A stretch of DNA of 36,708 bases, from positions 1 to 36,708 of IMG/VR virus record IMGVR_UViG_3300006921_000054; one strand, written 5' to 3'. Shown here piece after piece: positions 15,746 to 24,584 of this stretch. Below the pieces are notes generated by a model. The model saw only the letters and a list, made by a program, of their open reading frames with translations, was not told where the DNA came from and made no database searches. Numbering within the stretch: position 1 is the stretch's first letter; every line of letters starts with the position of its first letter. A program made the position numbers and the translations under genes. Source of the DNA: a virus.

Positions 15746-15926
15746 TAGGTTTTCTCTTTTTCATTTCGTTATTTAACAAATTAAATTTTTTTTCAACATC
15801 CTCTATGTGTAAAGTCAAATCAATAAGTATTTTTTTAGTCTTATCAAATTCCTCGTGTAAAGTTTGCATTACTTCTAATATATCTTTACTAGGTTTAGTT
15901 TTATATTCTTTAAAAAATTCTTCCAT
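15738..15926 (-). CDS. Small coiled-coil protein
   Basis: A 62-residue acidic/basic protein, almost entirely one coiled coil (residues 15-55, heptads with Leu, Ile and Phe: VMQTLHEEFDKTKKILIDL). It is located between the 710-residue protein and the gp5-like gene, with 6 nt and an 8-nt overlap on either side. The tight coupling makes it a real gene despite its size. A structural adaptor or chaperone is plausible but unproven. Confidence 0.65.
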   Translation of the reverse strand: MEEFFKEYKTKPSKDILEVMQTLHEEFDKTKKILIDLTLHIEDVEKKFNLLNNEMKKRKPNG

Positions 15927-15932
15927 AATAAT

Positions 15933-18065
15933 TTAATAAGGTATACTATTAACTTGGGTAAACGGTTTCACTATTCCTGGACCTAAAGGGTGTATTACCT
16001 GGCCATTCATAATAACTCCCGCCGCACCACCATTATCAGACCGTTCTTCTTCTTGGGACTCATTTAGAGCCTGTACAAACTCAGTAACCCGATTAGAACT
16101 ACCATCCGGTAAGTCACCAATAGGGAGACCTAAACCTAACATTTTATTTATCATTTTTTCGGTAGCCCCCAATGCACTAGTACCGGGTCTTAATTTAGCT
16201 GCCGCGAGTAAAAATGGTGGGACACCAAAAGGTATATCAGGCATGTTCGCAGCCAATATCCCCAGTATTAAGTTATAAATTTCTTGACAACTTTTTGCTT
16301 CTTGAAGACCAATTATTAAAGGCAATAAAATATCTAATAATTTTCTAATTATTCTTATTTTCTTTTTAGTTTTCTCATCTAACTTACGTAAAATAAAATC
16401 TTGTATCATTCTAAGAAGAATTTGTTTCAGTATAGCAAGTATTCTTCTCGCAACCGCCGCTAAAAACTCTTTAACTACCCGTATTAGTACTCTTTTGAAT
16501 ATTTTCATCCAGACATCTAGTGAGTTGGTTAATACAGTATTTTCATTTAGCATTTTTGCTGTTAAGACTATAGGTAATATACCTTTTGGATTTAAAATAC
16601 AATAAGTAAGTATTTGTGGTAGTTTCTTAATTAAGGTCTCTTTAAAATCTATTTCTACTGGTAAAGCTATTTCCCCTAAACTTATCTCCATCCCATATTT
16701 TTTTGCGGAGGAAGAGGCTAACCTTGACAGCACCAAGTCAAAAGCCTTCAATTCTTCGTCTTTGGTTAGTGAGGACAATATCTCCTCCACCCCATCATCT
16801 GCTATGGTATTGTCTATAGGAATGTCTAAGGACCCACAACTTTGCAAAGTAAGTACATTCTGAGACTTCCTTTGAGTCTCTAAGTTAATAGCTCTTTCTT
16901 CCTCAACACTAAATTCAAAAAAACTATCATCATCATATAGTTCGGATTGAAAAGCAACAGAATCTGTGGAGGTCTCCATGTCCATACCATCACAAGATTC
17001 TAGTATGTTATTAATACTAGCCATAAATTTATTTAAACCCAATAAATCTTCGACACTAAAATTCTTATTCCTAACACTCATAAAACCAGTAAGAATTTCT
17101 AGTATAGCCGCTAATAGATTTTGTGTTTCTATTAGCTTGACATTACCGAAATAATCTTTTAAAAATTCTACAAATGTAAATTTAGCTCCGGTATGAGGTC
17201 CAGGAGGTGCGGTACCATTACCAGGTGCTGATATGTAGTTATTACCGGAGGTTGGGTAACTCGCATCTTTATAGTAAGGAAATATATAAAATATACCCCC
17301 AGTAGCTTTTATATCAAATAAAGGTCTTCCACTTGCTCCATAAACTGTTTGTATATTTCCGGGAGTACCATTAACAAAGGAGGCACCATTATTGAATACT
17401 ATATCTCTCAGTAATCTATTAAGTGGGTATTTTGATTGACCAGGTGGGTAAGTACCCGCAAAATTCGCGTCAGATTCATACATATACCTACCAACCTTAC
17501 TGTTAGGGTCGTTAAATAATTGTTTTAATAAATCTACATCCGCTATATTTATTTCTATACCATTTGGATTAGATATTCCGTCACCCACTACAGGGACTAA
17601 CATATTTAAATCACAACCAAAAGCTTTTATAATCTCTTCGTAAAGTATATCGTCAACTCTTGGTAAAACTTCTAAAACTGATTCTCTTATAATTTGATTA
17701 AGTGTTCTTAACCAAACATCACTACTCATATCTAAGTGAAATTTTTCACTAAAAGACTTAACCGTAGTTTTAAATTTCCCATCTATAACTTCTTTACCCT
17801 TTTTTACCTTTTCTTTCGCAGCTTTAAAGGCTTTTGCGGCAGCACCTGGTTTGTCTGAATTTTTTTTGGATTTTAGTAATTTTAGTAATTCTAGTAATAA
17901 GGGAAGTGGATTGTTAGTAATCTCCCTTAAAGCTTCAAGAACCTCTTTCCACTCCTCTAGATTCTCACGTTTAATCTTTTTATCAGTACTATCTAGAAAA
18001 GCCAGAAGACTCTGAACCTTACCAAATATCTCTTTTTGAGTATCAATAGAATCTTGTCTTCCCAT
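15933..18065 (-). CDS. Large uncharacterised protein, probable virion/baseplate component
   Basis: A 710-residue protein I do not recognise. Residues 1-115 are helical and Lys-rich, with a run of Leu (LPLLLELLKLLKSKK). Residues about 120-310 look like a mixed fold with FGCDLNMLVPVVGDG and a Gly/Pro/Tyr-rich segment (230-295). Residues 480-640 are again helical and strongly amphipathic, with basic repeats around RRILAILKQILLRMIQDFILRKL and LLDILLPLIIGLQ that could contact membrane. The C-terminus has an MNGQVIHPLGPG motif. It is placed directly upstream of the coiled-coil and gp5-like genes on one strand, so a baseplate or tail role is the best guess. Confidence 0.65.
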   Translation of the reverse strand: MGRQDSIDTQKEIFGKVQSLLAFLDSTDKKIKRENLEEWKEVLEALREITNNPLPLLLELLKLLKSKKNSDKPGAAAKAFKAAKEKVKKGKEVIDGKFKTTVKSFSEKFHLDMSSDVWLRTLNQIIRESVLEVLPRVDDILYEEIIKAFGCDLNMLVPVVGDGISNPNGIEINIADVDLLKQLFNDPNSKVGRYMYESDANFAGTYPPGQSKYPLNRLLRDIVFNNGASFVNGTPGNIQTVYGASGRPLFDIKATGGIFYIFPYYKDASYPTSGNNYISAPGNGTAPPGPHTGAKFTFVEFLKDYFGNVKLIETQNLLAAILEILTGFMSVRNKNFSVEDLLGLNKFMASINNILESCDGMDMETSTDSVAFQSELYDDDSFFEFSVEEERAINLETQRKSQNVLTLQSCGSLDIPIDNTIADDGVEEILSSLTKDEELKAFDLVLSRLASSSAKKYGMEISLGEIALPVEIDFKETLIKKLPQILTYCILNPKGILPIVLTAKMLNENTVLTNSLDVWMKIFKRVLIRVVKEFLAAVARRILAILKQILLRMIQDFILRKLDEKTKKKIRIIRKLLDILLPLIIGLQEAKSCQEIYNLILGILAANMPDIPFGVPPFLLAAAKLRPGTSALGATEKMINKMLGLGLPIGDLPDGSSNRVTEFVQALNESQEEERSDNGGAAGVIMNGQVIHPLGPGIVKPFTQVNSIPY

Positions 18066-18067
18066 AG

Positions 18068-18442
18068 TTATATATTATATGTTAAATCATCATTAGCCTC
18101 GTCTTTTTTTGATTGAGCTACTAATTCTTGTATAGATTCTTTAATATCACTATCTATTGTTAATCCACCACCAGATTGTTCTATATTCTTACTTGTAATA
18201 GCGGATATCAATTTAGATAATTGTAATTTTTTATCTATAGAAGAGTCAATTATTTTTTGTTGTTCCTTAAGTACAGGACCAATTAAAGCCATATCAGCGG
18301 CCTCTTTCATGAAACCAATCATTTTATTTTGGATACGAATAGCGGTGGTCCTCTGTTCTACACACTCATTATAGATTTCCTGCATAAGTGCTACCGCACT
18401 TTCGTGAGTTAACTTTATTTCTTTTCTCTTTGGTCTAGGCAT
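18068..18442 (-). CDS. Small helical protein, first gene of the minus-strand late unit
   Basis: A 124-residue protein of unknown function, helical throughout, starting with a basic PRPKRKEIK stretch and ending in an acidic tail. The middle (30-90) has amphipathic helices with IRIQNKMIGFMKEAADMAL. There is no membrane segment or cysteine motif apart from one Cys. It ends 2 nt before the 710-residue gene, so the two are surely co-translated. A promoter-like element lies only 3 nt before its ATG, suggesting a leaderless transcript or that the element serves the whole downstream unit. Confidence 0.65.
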   Translation of the reverse strand: MPRPKRKEIKLTHESAVALMQEIYNECVEQRTTAIRIQNKMIGFMKEAADMALIGPVLKEQQKIIDSSIDKKLQLSKLISAITSKNIEQSGGGLTIDSDIKESIQELVAQSKKDEANDDLTYNI

Positions 18443-18445
18443 ACC

Positions 18446-18455
18446 TATAAATATC
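18446..18455 (-). promoter_or_regulatory. Candidate late promoter element at the head of the minus-strand virion genes
   Basis: Read on the minus strand it is GATATTTATA, an exact copy of the core, 3 nt before the ATG at 18442 and 3 nt after the sigma factor stop codon. It would restart transcription between the sigma gene and the structural genes. Confidence 0.5.
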
Positions 18456-18458
18456 TAA

Positions 18459-19163
18459 TCACTCATTTAGTACATTACCTAAAATAGTTTTATATATATT
18501 CTTATAGGATTTTAAAGAAGACCTAATTTCTTTGGTGGTTAAACCACTCATTTCCCGTAATTGGTAAAGTATGATGTTTTTATTGAACTTATTTCCTTTT
18601 CCCGCAATAAAAATAGTTTGATAATTCTCAAAAACATCAATTAAACAGTACCCAATCTTTTCTTCATTAATACTTAATCTATTTTCACTAACAAATAATT
18701 TTATATCTGTAATTAATTTCTTTATTACCTCATCTACAGGTATGGAATCATCATTAAAAATTTGATACGAATACTTTTCATTCTGTTCTATGGAAGAAGA
18801 AATATCCTCATAAGATATCTTTCTATTTCTATCCCTATTGTCTTTCATTATTTGACCCATTAAATAATTCTTACAAATAGTACCAAAATAAGAATAAGCT
18901 TTTTTTCCTTTTGCTGGTTTAAACTTTTCCATCTTAGTAACTAAGAAAGATAGTGTGTCGGTATGTATATCCGTAAACTCCATACCAGGTCTATATAGAC
19001 GATAACGACGAATAATACTCTCAATCATTTTGATTAGAGGGTCACGTAAAAATTCATTATACACCTTATTTTTCTCATCCCAAGTAGTGGCTGTTAAGAA
19101 TACCCTAACAGCCTCTTCTTGAGGTGGCCCAAAATATTGTTTAGTTAATGGTTTACGACCCAT
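18459..19163 (-). CDS. gp55: Phage RNA polymerase sigma factor, late (gp55-like)
   Basis: Directs host RNA polymerase to phage late promoters. The 234-residue protein (T4 gp55 185) has a sigma region 2 at about 36-108: helices around IIRRYRLYRPGMEFTDIHTD and SFLVTKMEKFKPAKGKKAYSYFGTICKNYLMG, the latter carrying the core-binding and -10-recognition surface. The C-terminal 100 residues include a helical region with LREMSGLTTKEIRSSLKSY, which could be a small helix-turn-helix, something T4 gp55 lacks. It lies immediately upstream of a copy of the candidate late promoter element. Specific identity as gp55 rather than another small sigma factor is likely, not certain. Confidence 0.8.
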   Translation of the reverse strand: MGRKPLTKQYFGPPQEEAVRVFLTATTWDEKNKVYNEFLRDPLIKMIESIIRRYRLYRPGMEFTDIHTDTLSFLVTKMEKFKPAKGKKAYSYFGTICKNYLMGQIMKDNRDRNRKISYEDISSSIEQNEKYSYQIFNDDSIPVDEVIKKLITDIKLFVSENRLSINEEKIGYCLIDVFENYQTIFIAGKGNKFNKNIILYQLREMSGLTTKEIRSSLKSYKNIYKTILGNVLNE

Positions 19164-19168
19164 CTGTA

Positions 19169-19990
19169 TTACGATTCAAAAACTACTTCTCTATCCATAG
19201 TAAAGAAATATTCTTGTTTTGCGGTCTCAACCCAAAACTTAGCTTCATCAGGACCTAACCTCAAGTCCTGATTAAATTTATAATCCCAGAATAATGAATT
19301 TATTCTTTGATTGGTGTGTTTATACCCCACTTTAGGTATTGTCATTATAACGGTATCATTATATGTCGCTCTTAATAAAAACTCATAATTAAAAGTTAAT
19401 TTCATACTAGATTTCATTCCCCCAATTTCTTCAAATTTACTGGTTCTCATAATCATCCCACTTACTTGGAAGTTTTGGTATCTGAGTAGTGTATTATTAT
19501 CTAAGTATCCTAAGTCTTCTGAGAACCCCATAGCCCATAACGCTTCATTAGTAAACCCAATAAACTGTCCTTTTTCATCAGTATCAACCACCAAAGGTAA
19601 GAATATATCCACATCTTCATAATGTGGGATATAAGAATCAAACTGTTTAAACCATATATTAGAATATTCATCATCAGCTTCTAATATAGAAAAGAATTCA
19701 CTGTCACAATTTTCTACACCCAAGTTTATTTGACCACAAAAACTTGTGTCACCATCATTGTAAACAAGTTGGAACATAGGTAAATCCGATGGTTTTTCCC
19801 ATTTTTCCATAAATGTTTTAACTTCATCATTGTCAGCAGCGACAACTAATATTTTACCAGGTTTAACTACGGCTTGAGTTATACTTGTAATGGCTTTTGT
19901 AAACCATTCATTAAAATTACCAGATACATCGTGTACTGGTACAATTACTGTTATATCTTTACTATTCATATTATTAAGAGTTTTCACCAA
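19169..19990 (-). CDS. Glycosyltransferase, GT-A family 2 type
   Basis: A 273-residue GT2-like enzyme that would transfer a sugar from a nucleotide donor. The start of the Rossmann-like GT-A fold is ITVIVPVHDVSGNFNEW (about 13-29); the metal-binding DxD-type motif is EADDEYS (about 108-114). The C-terminal part includes GYKHTNQRINS. The longest frame (ATG 19990) overlaps the upstream gene by 17 nt. The in-frame ATG at 19969, just past that gene's stop codon, gives MNSKDITVIVP and is an equally good start. It is downstream of a GT-B enzyme and upstream of the sigma gene. Acceptor unknown. Confidence 0.82.
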   Translation of the reverse strand: MVKTLNNMNSKDITVIVPVHDVSGNFNEWFTKAITSITQAVVKPGKILVVAADNDEVKTFMEKWEKPSDLPMFQLVYNDGDTSFCGQINLGVENCDSEFFSILEADDEYSNIWFKQFDSYIPHYEDVDIFLPLVVDTDEKGQFIGFTNEALWAMGFSEDLGYLDNNTLLRYQNFQVSGMIMRTSKFEEIGGMKSSMKLTFNYEFLLRATYNDTVIMTIPKVGYKHTNQRINSLFWDYKFNQDLRLGPDEAKFWVETAKQEYFFTMDREVVFES

Positions 19991-21035
19991 CAGGTGTAAG
20001 TTTATTTAGGGCATTTTCTAATTCAGTTATTTTTTCAGTAACTAATTCGTCAAAGTAAGATAACACCGTTTCTTTTTCTTTTTCAGGTGAGTTTGATTTT
20101 ACCGTCTCACTCATTTGTACGTAAAGTTTTTCCGGGACAGAATCCTCTAACCAGTTCTTCACAAAAGTACTAACAACCTCAACTAACTTAGACTCATCAA
20201 AAACCCAAACACCATTTTCATTAGTCATCCAGTCTGGTTTTAAAATAGGTAAGGTACCCACTACTGGTGTATTACACATCATAGACTCTAGTGGGAAAGT
20301 ACCCCAACCACCATTTCTATCTACCCATACGGACATAAAACATTCCCCTAAGGTAGTTGCAAATTCTTCTCTACTCATATTTCTCATGTCTCTAAAACTT
20401 ATCCATTTAAATTGTGGGTGTTGTAGGTAGAAACTCTTAATTAATTTAAGAGTATCCCTATGGTCTCTTGTATGTACCGCGATAGTTGGTTTTTTAGGTT
20501 TTTCGTGTGGTTTAAAATATTCCGGAATAGAAGGTGTGATAACACTAATATTCATAGTTGGAAATAATGCTTTTATATATTCTTTTTGGGTGTTAGTTGT
20601 TGTTAAACATTTGGTAACCCCGTAATTTGACCACCCAAAACCAGGATTTAATGTATCCAAAATGTAATCATAAGCTTGACAGAAAACAATTTTAGTACAC
20701 GGCATATCTTTTATTTGTTCTAAGACATGACCATATATTTCTGGTACAAAAACAAAGTCTTGTGGTCCTACTTTTAGTTCCCCAGTTTCTATACTTGCGT
20801 GTGGTAAATTAGCGTATTCTTCACCTAACCATTCACCCACTCCTTTATATTCTGTTTTTTCATAAAGTACACAAGCCTCATATCCTGCGTCTACTAGATA
20901 TTTGACATATTGGTACGTTACAGCTACAGAAGCTATTGCTCTACCCTCACTATCTTGTGTGAGAAAATAGAATTTACCTTTTTTATCTTTAAGTTTTGTT
21001 AAAGATGTTTCTAATATTTTTACTTGTTGTTCCAT
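19974..21035 (-). CDS. Glycosyltransferase, GT-B fold (GT1/GT4 type)
   Basis: A 353-residue enzyme. The N-terminal half has a Rossmann-like opening (FYFLTQDSEGRAIASVAVTYQYVKYLVDAGYEAC is split over residues 22-56). The C-terminal half has PTIAVHTRDHRDTLKLIKSF and the donor-binding segment GGWGTFPLESMMCNTPVVGT (about 243-262) with the Glu of the GT4-type EX7E motif. It probably moves a sugar from a nucleotide donor to a growing glycan or protein. The last 30 residues are charged and helical. It is coupled to the GT2 gene by a 17-nt overlap or close spacing. Confidence 0.8.
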   Translation of the reverse strand: MEQQVKILETSLTKLKDKKGKFYFLTQDSEGRAIASVAVTYQYVKYLVDAGYEACVLYEKTEYKGVGEWLGEEYANLPHASIETGELKVGPQDFVFVPEIYGHVLEQIKDMPCTKIVFCQAYDYILDTLNPGFGWSNYGVTKCLTTTNTQKEYIKALFPTMNISVITPSIPEYFKPHEKPKKPTIAVHTRDHRDTLKLIKSFYLQHPQFKWISFRDMRNMSREEFATTLGECFMSVWVDRNGGWGTFPLESMMCNTPVVGTLPILKPDWMTNENGVWVFDESKLVEVVSTFVKNWLEDSVPEKLYVQMSETVKSNSPEKEKETVLSYFDELVTEKITELENALNKLTPVGENS

Positions 21036-21039
21036 GTAT

Positions 21040-21327
21040 TTAAAGTTTTTTAATTATTTTATATTTTATTAAAGTATTTAAAGCTAATTTATTAGGTATT
21101 GATAATTTATTTAGTGAGACAACACCTAACTTATCGTCCACATCCTCCACTATATTACAGATAGTATCTACCATAGATTTGAAGAACTCAAATTTAGGTA
21201 AATTGATTTCCGTAGCTTTATCTACCGTATCTCCCGTAATGTAGGTTATGTTACCCATGAACTCATCCACATCAAAGTACAATTTTTCATTACCTATATT
21301 TAATTGTAAATTACTATTCTTCTTCAT
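21040..21327 (-). CDS. Small uncharacterised protein
   Basis: A 95-residue acidic protein with no recognised domain. It starts with a beta-rich stretch (LQLNIGNEKLYFDVDEFMG) followed by helices and ends in a basic IKYKIIKKL tail. It overlaps the upstream gene by 14 nt and is followed 4 nt later by the GT-B gene, which supports it being a real gene in the operon. No function can be given. Confidence 0.6.
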   Translation of the reverse strand: MKKNSNLQLNIGNEKLYFDVDEFMGNITYITGDTVDKATEINLPKFEFFKSMVDTICNIVEDVDDKLGVVSLNKLSIPNKLALNTLIKYKIIKKL

Positions 21328-21889
21328 ATTCTTTTTTTAATAATCCCTCAAAAGACTCTATATCTTTTAAAGTATCTATTTTTAGGTCCCCACTAAAAGA
21401 CTCGTTATAAATCTTATTTAATATTATTAATTTCTTATCTTCAGGCTTAGACTCAATAATGTCTACATCAGAAGTTATAAAAATATCTGTCAAAGACCAC
21501 ACATAATCCAAATTTTTTATAGAATAAAAAACAATCTCATCAACAACCACACCATATTTTGCTAAAAACCATAATGTAGCGGCCTTACCCCTACCAAAAT
21601 CGTCACTAACTAACCTCAATCTATAACCTACAGGTAAGTTTTTATATAAGTCCACTAAGTGCGATATAATGTTAATTTCTGTTTCTTTCGCCTGTCCAAA
21701 TATTTCCATCGGAGCCTCTTCATATAAAAAATCAATAAGTTCGTCCTGAGTTTTAAAGTCCACATAATCTAATAAATTAGGAGTGATAACATCATTCTCC
21801 AATTCTTTTTCATGGTACTTTTCGTATACATCTTGGAATTTACCCAAAACATTTCTTAAAACTTCATTTATACTTATTGTGATATTCAT
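21314..21889 (-). CDS. Uncharacterised protein, C-terminal part faintly HAD-like
   Basis: A 191-residue protein. The N-terminal 60 residues are helical. The segment YRLRLVSDDFGRGKAATLWFLAKYG (about 90-114) and the later DIFITSDVDIIESKPEDKKLIIL (about 134-156) recall the alternating strands and acidic loops near the end of HAD-type hydrolases, but the N-terminal DxD nucleophile motif is missing, so an active phosphatase is doubtful. It overlaps the small gene downstream by 14 nt and follows phoH by 15 nt. Similar unassigned proteins occur in marine T4-like phages as far as I recall; treat this as hypothetical. Confidence 0.6.
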   Translation of the reverse strand: MNITISINEVLRNVLGKFQDVYEKYHEKELENDVITPNLLDYVDFKTQDELIDFLYEEAPMEIFGQAKETEINIISHLVDLYKNLPVGYRLRLVSDDFGRGKAATLWFLAKYGVVVDEIVFYSIKNLDYVWSLTDIFITSDVDIIESKPEDKKLIILNKIYNESFSGDLKIDTLKDIESFEGLLKKEYEEE

Positions 21890-21904
21890 ACTTAAAACTA
21901 ATTA

Positions 21905-22648
21905 TTAAACCCTCTTTTGTAAAGAATCAAAAACCCTTTCTATTTTTGCTATTAAAGGATTTCTAACAACATCAGATTTATTAAATTGTACACAACCAAT
22001 TTCGTCTATGTCTTGAAAGTGGTCCATTAAGAAGGTTAAACCATTATGACCTTTGGAATCCTGTTGTCTTTCATCCCCTAAGAATATCATTTTAGAATCT
22101 CTACCTAATCTTGTCATAATAGTCCTTATATTTTCTTGTGATATGTTTTGAGCTTCATCTATAATGATAATCGACCTATCTAGATTAATTCCCCTCATAT
22201 AAGCAATCGGTAATTCTTCTATAGTTTTTAACTCCCTAAGTCTAGATGTGATAGTTTGTCCCACCAATTTTTCAAAGTTATGTACAAATGAAAACATAAA
22301 GGGTTCCATTTTTTCTCTTAAACCACCTTTAAGAAACCCAATCTCCTCATTTTTTAATGTGGTTACAGATTTTACAATGACAATTTTTTTATATTTAGCA
22401 TAACGTTTGATTAGTTTTAGTGCTTCAGCACACGCTAAATAAGTTTTACCTGTACCAGCCGGACCAGAACAAATAACAACTTCTTTTTCTTTTATAGCAT
22501 TGACGAGTGCTTTTTGATTTTCAGTTTTACACTTAACATTAATCGTCATAGTGTCCGAAAGTCTTTTTTCTTCGGTATTATTTTGGTAAATCCATTCTTC
22601 TACCTCCATTTGTTCCTCTCTACTTAATTTTTTACTTCTCCTTCCCAT
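21905..22648 (-). CDS. phoH: PhoH family ATPase
   Basis: P-loop ATPase of the PhoH family, common in marine phages and thought to act in RNA metabolism or stress response; its role in infection is not settled. The 247 residues hold Walker A GPAGTGKT (62-69), Walker B SIIIIDEAQN (about 159-168), a sensor segment MIFLGDERQQD and the family's conserved SGPAGTGKTYLACAEA context. The first 35 residues are a charged extension. It sits between fcl and an unknown gene on the same strand, separated by 15-18 nt, so it is probably transcribed with the glycan genes. Confidence 0.95.
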   Translation of the reverse strand: MGRRSKKLSREEQMEVEEWIYQNNTEEKRLSDTMTINVKCKTENQKALVNAIKEKEVVICSGPAGTGKTYLACAEALKLIKRYAKYKKIVIVKSVTTLKNEEIGFLKGGLREKMEPFMFSFVHNFEKLVGQTITSRLRELKTIEELPIAYMRGINLDRSIIIIDEAQNISQENIRTIMTRLGRDSKMIFLGDERQQDSKGHNGLTFLMDHFQDIDEIGCVQFNKSDVVRNPLIAKIERVFDSLQKRV

Positions 22649-22666
22649 TATTAATATTTAAAATTT

Positions 22667-23617
22667 TTATTTTCTACAGCTTTCATAATTATCAACAAAC
22701 CACTCTATAGTTTCTTTTAGACCATCATCTAAACTAGTGAATTTAAAGTCTGGTAAATAAGATAATAATTTACTATTGTCACTAGGTTTTCTAAATTGAC
22801 CGTCAGGCTTGTCCGTTTGCCAAATAACTTCACCTTTAAAGTCCATATGTTTAACTATTAGGTTAACGACTTCTTTTATAGAAATTTCCTGTGATGTGGT
22901 TAAAATCAAAGGTTCCTCCTCATCATAACTTTCAACAACCCACTCTGTTAATTTAGCCACATCTTTAGAGTATATAAATTCTCTAAGTGGTTTCCCACTC
23001 CCCCAAATCTTAAATGGGGTGTTATTTTTTTTCGCCATATAACATTTATGGATTAGTGATGGTATAACATGACCATTGTCCACATCAAAATTATCATTAG
23101 GCCCATAGATGTTTGTTGGTATTACAGATACGTAATTTAGACCATATTGTTCTCTATATGCACGAATTTGTATGTCTGCCATTCTTTTAGCGTAAGCGTA
23201 AGGGTAGTTTGAGTTGTGTGGTTCACCTAAATGTATTTTTTTTTCGGTTAAAGGGTAGTCTACTTCATTTGGAAATACACAAGTAGATAAAAAACAAACT
23301 AGTTTAGTTACCCCATACTTTCTACAGGATTCTATAACGTTTGTGTTAATCATAATATTATCATAAAAAAACTCACCTTTCATATTCATATTACCACCTA
23401 ACCCACCTACTCGGGCCGCACAATGAACTACATTTAATGGTTTTTCCTTGCGGAATAGTTCATCACATATAATTGGGTCACGTAAATCCTTAGAACTATT
23501 GGTTTTTATATCTGCTGAGATATTGGAACCAACTAAACCCCTACCACCAGTAACTAATAGCCTAGGTCTCTTAACATGATTTTCACCATAATCTAATATT
23601 TCCATGTTACTTTTCAT
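22667..23617 (-). CDS. fcl: GDP-L-fucose synthase (epimerase/reductase)
   Basis: Converts GDP-4-keto-6-deoxy-D-mannose to GDP-L-fucose with NADPH. The 316-residue SDR enzyme shows TGGRGLVG (23-30, cofactor binding), STCVFP (111-116, active Ser111 and Cys113), YPYAYAK (Tyr140 and Lys144 of YxxxK) and GPNDNFDVDNGHVIPSLI with the catalytic His, all matching E. coli Fcl/WcaG. It directly follows gmd, which makes its substrate, with an 11-nt overlap if ATG 23617 is used; the ATG at 23605 (M5) is possible too and would remove the overlap. Confidence 0.95.
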   Translation of the reverse strand: MKSNMEILDYGENHVKRPRLLVTGGRGLVGSNISADIKTNSSKDLRDPIICDELFRKEKPLNVVHCAARVGGLGGNMNMKGEFFYDNIMINTNVIESCRKYGVTKLVCFLSTCVFPNEVDYPLTEKKIHLGEPHNSNYPYAYAKRMADIQIRAYREQYGLNYVSVIPTNIYGPNDNFDVDNGHVIPSLIHKCYMAKKNNTPFKIWGSGKPLREFIYSKDVAKLTEWVVESYDEEEPLILTTSQEISIKEVVNLIVKHMDFKGEVIWQTDKPDGQFRKPSDNSKLLSYLPDFKFTSLDDGLKETIEWFVDNYESCRK

Positions 23618-24584
23618 AATGTTCTATCCAATATTCAATCATTTCATCCATCATAGACTCAAAGCTATACCGGGGTGTCCAACCCAATAGTTTTTTTGCT
23701 TTACTACAATCACCTTTTAAGTGAGTTAACTCCTCAGGTCTAAGGTACTTTTTATCTACAGAAACATAATCAGTCCAATCTAAATCTAAAGATTTAAATA
23801 CATACTCAACCAGGTCTTTAACGGTATGTGAAATTCCAGTAGAACACACAAAATCATCTGGTGTGTCGTGTTGTAATATTAACCACATAGCTTCTACATA
23901 ATCTTTGGCGTGACCCCAATCTCTACTAGCTTCTAAATTACCTAATTTTAATTCATTTGATAAACCAAATTTTATTTTTACCGCTTCTTTTGCGACTTTA
24001 TTGGTTACAAAATTAATTCCCCTTCTTGGTGATTCGTGATTAAATAATATACCATTAGAGATAAACATTTTATATGAGTTTCTGTAATTTCTACATATGT
24101 TGTACCCAAAAACTTTAGCACATCCATAAGGGGAAACTGGGTTAAGTGGTGTTGTTTCTCGCTGATACCCATCATCATCTATACTATTACCGAACATTTC
24201 CGAGGAACTTGCTTGGTATACTTTGATTTTGGGGTCAGTTAACCTAACAGCTTCTAGTAAGTTTAAAACACCTAGACCAGTTACATTAGAAGTATATATC
24301 GGTTGGTCAAAACTAATTCTTACATGAGATTGTGCAGCTAGATTATATATTTCGTCTGGTACACATTTTTGTATAACACTTATGACTGAGGAAAGGTCAG
24401 TTAAATCACCATAAACTAAATTTAACTCTTTGAAAACATTATCTGGAATTCTTGCAGTCTGATTTTCAGCTACAGAATTTCTCTTAAGAATGCCCCAAAC
24501 CTCATAGCCTTTTTCTAGTAAAAATTCGGCCAAATAAGAACCATCTTGACCGTTTATTCCTGTTATTAGAGCTACCTTCGACAT
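23607..24584 (-). CDS. gmd: GDP-mannose 4,6-dehydratase
   Basis: Makes GDP-4-keto-6-deoxy-D-mannose from GDP-mannose, the first step to GDP-fucose and also to perosamine or rhamnose. The 325 residues carry TGINGQDG (8-15, NADP), SSSEMFG (126-132, catalytic Ser/Glu), SPYGCAK (Tyr153 and Lys157), NHESPRRGINFVTNK and the LEASRDWGHAKDYVEAMW segment, which together are diagnostic of Gmd. The gene overlaps fcl by 11 nt and ends the pathway pair. GDP-mannose itself would come from the host, as no manC-like gene is in the window. Confidence 0.97.
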   Translation of the reverse strand: MSKVALITGINGQDGSYLAEFLLEKGYEVWGILKRNSVAENQTARIPDNVFKELNLVYGDLTDLSSVISVIQKCVPDEIYNLAAQSHVRISFDQPIYTSNVTGLGVLNLLEAVRLTDPKIKVYQASSSEMFGNSIDDDGYQRETTPLNPVSPYGCAKVFGYNICRNYRNSYKMFISNGILFNHESPRRGINFVTNKVAKEAVKIKFGLSNELKLGNLEASRDWGHAKDYVEAMWLILQHDTPDDFVCSTGISHTVKDLVEYVFKSLDLDWTDYVSVDKKYLRPEELTHLKGDCSKAKKLLGWTPRYSFESMMDEMIEYWIEHYEK

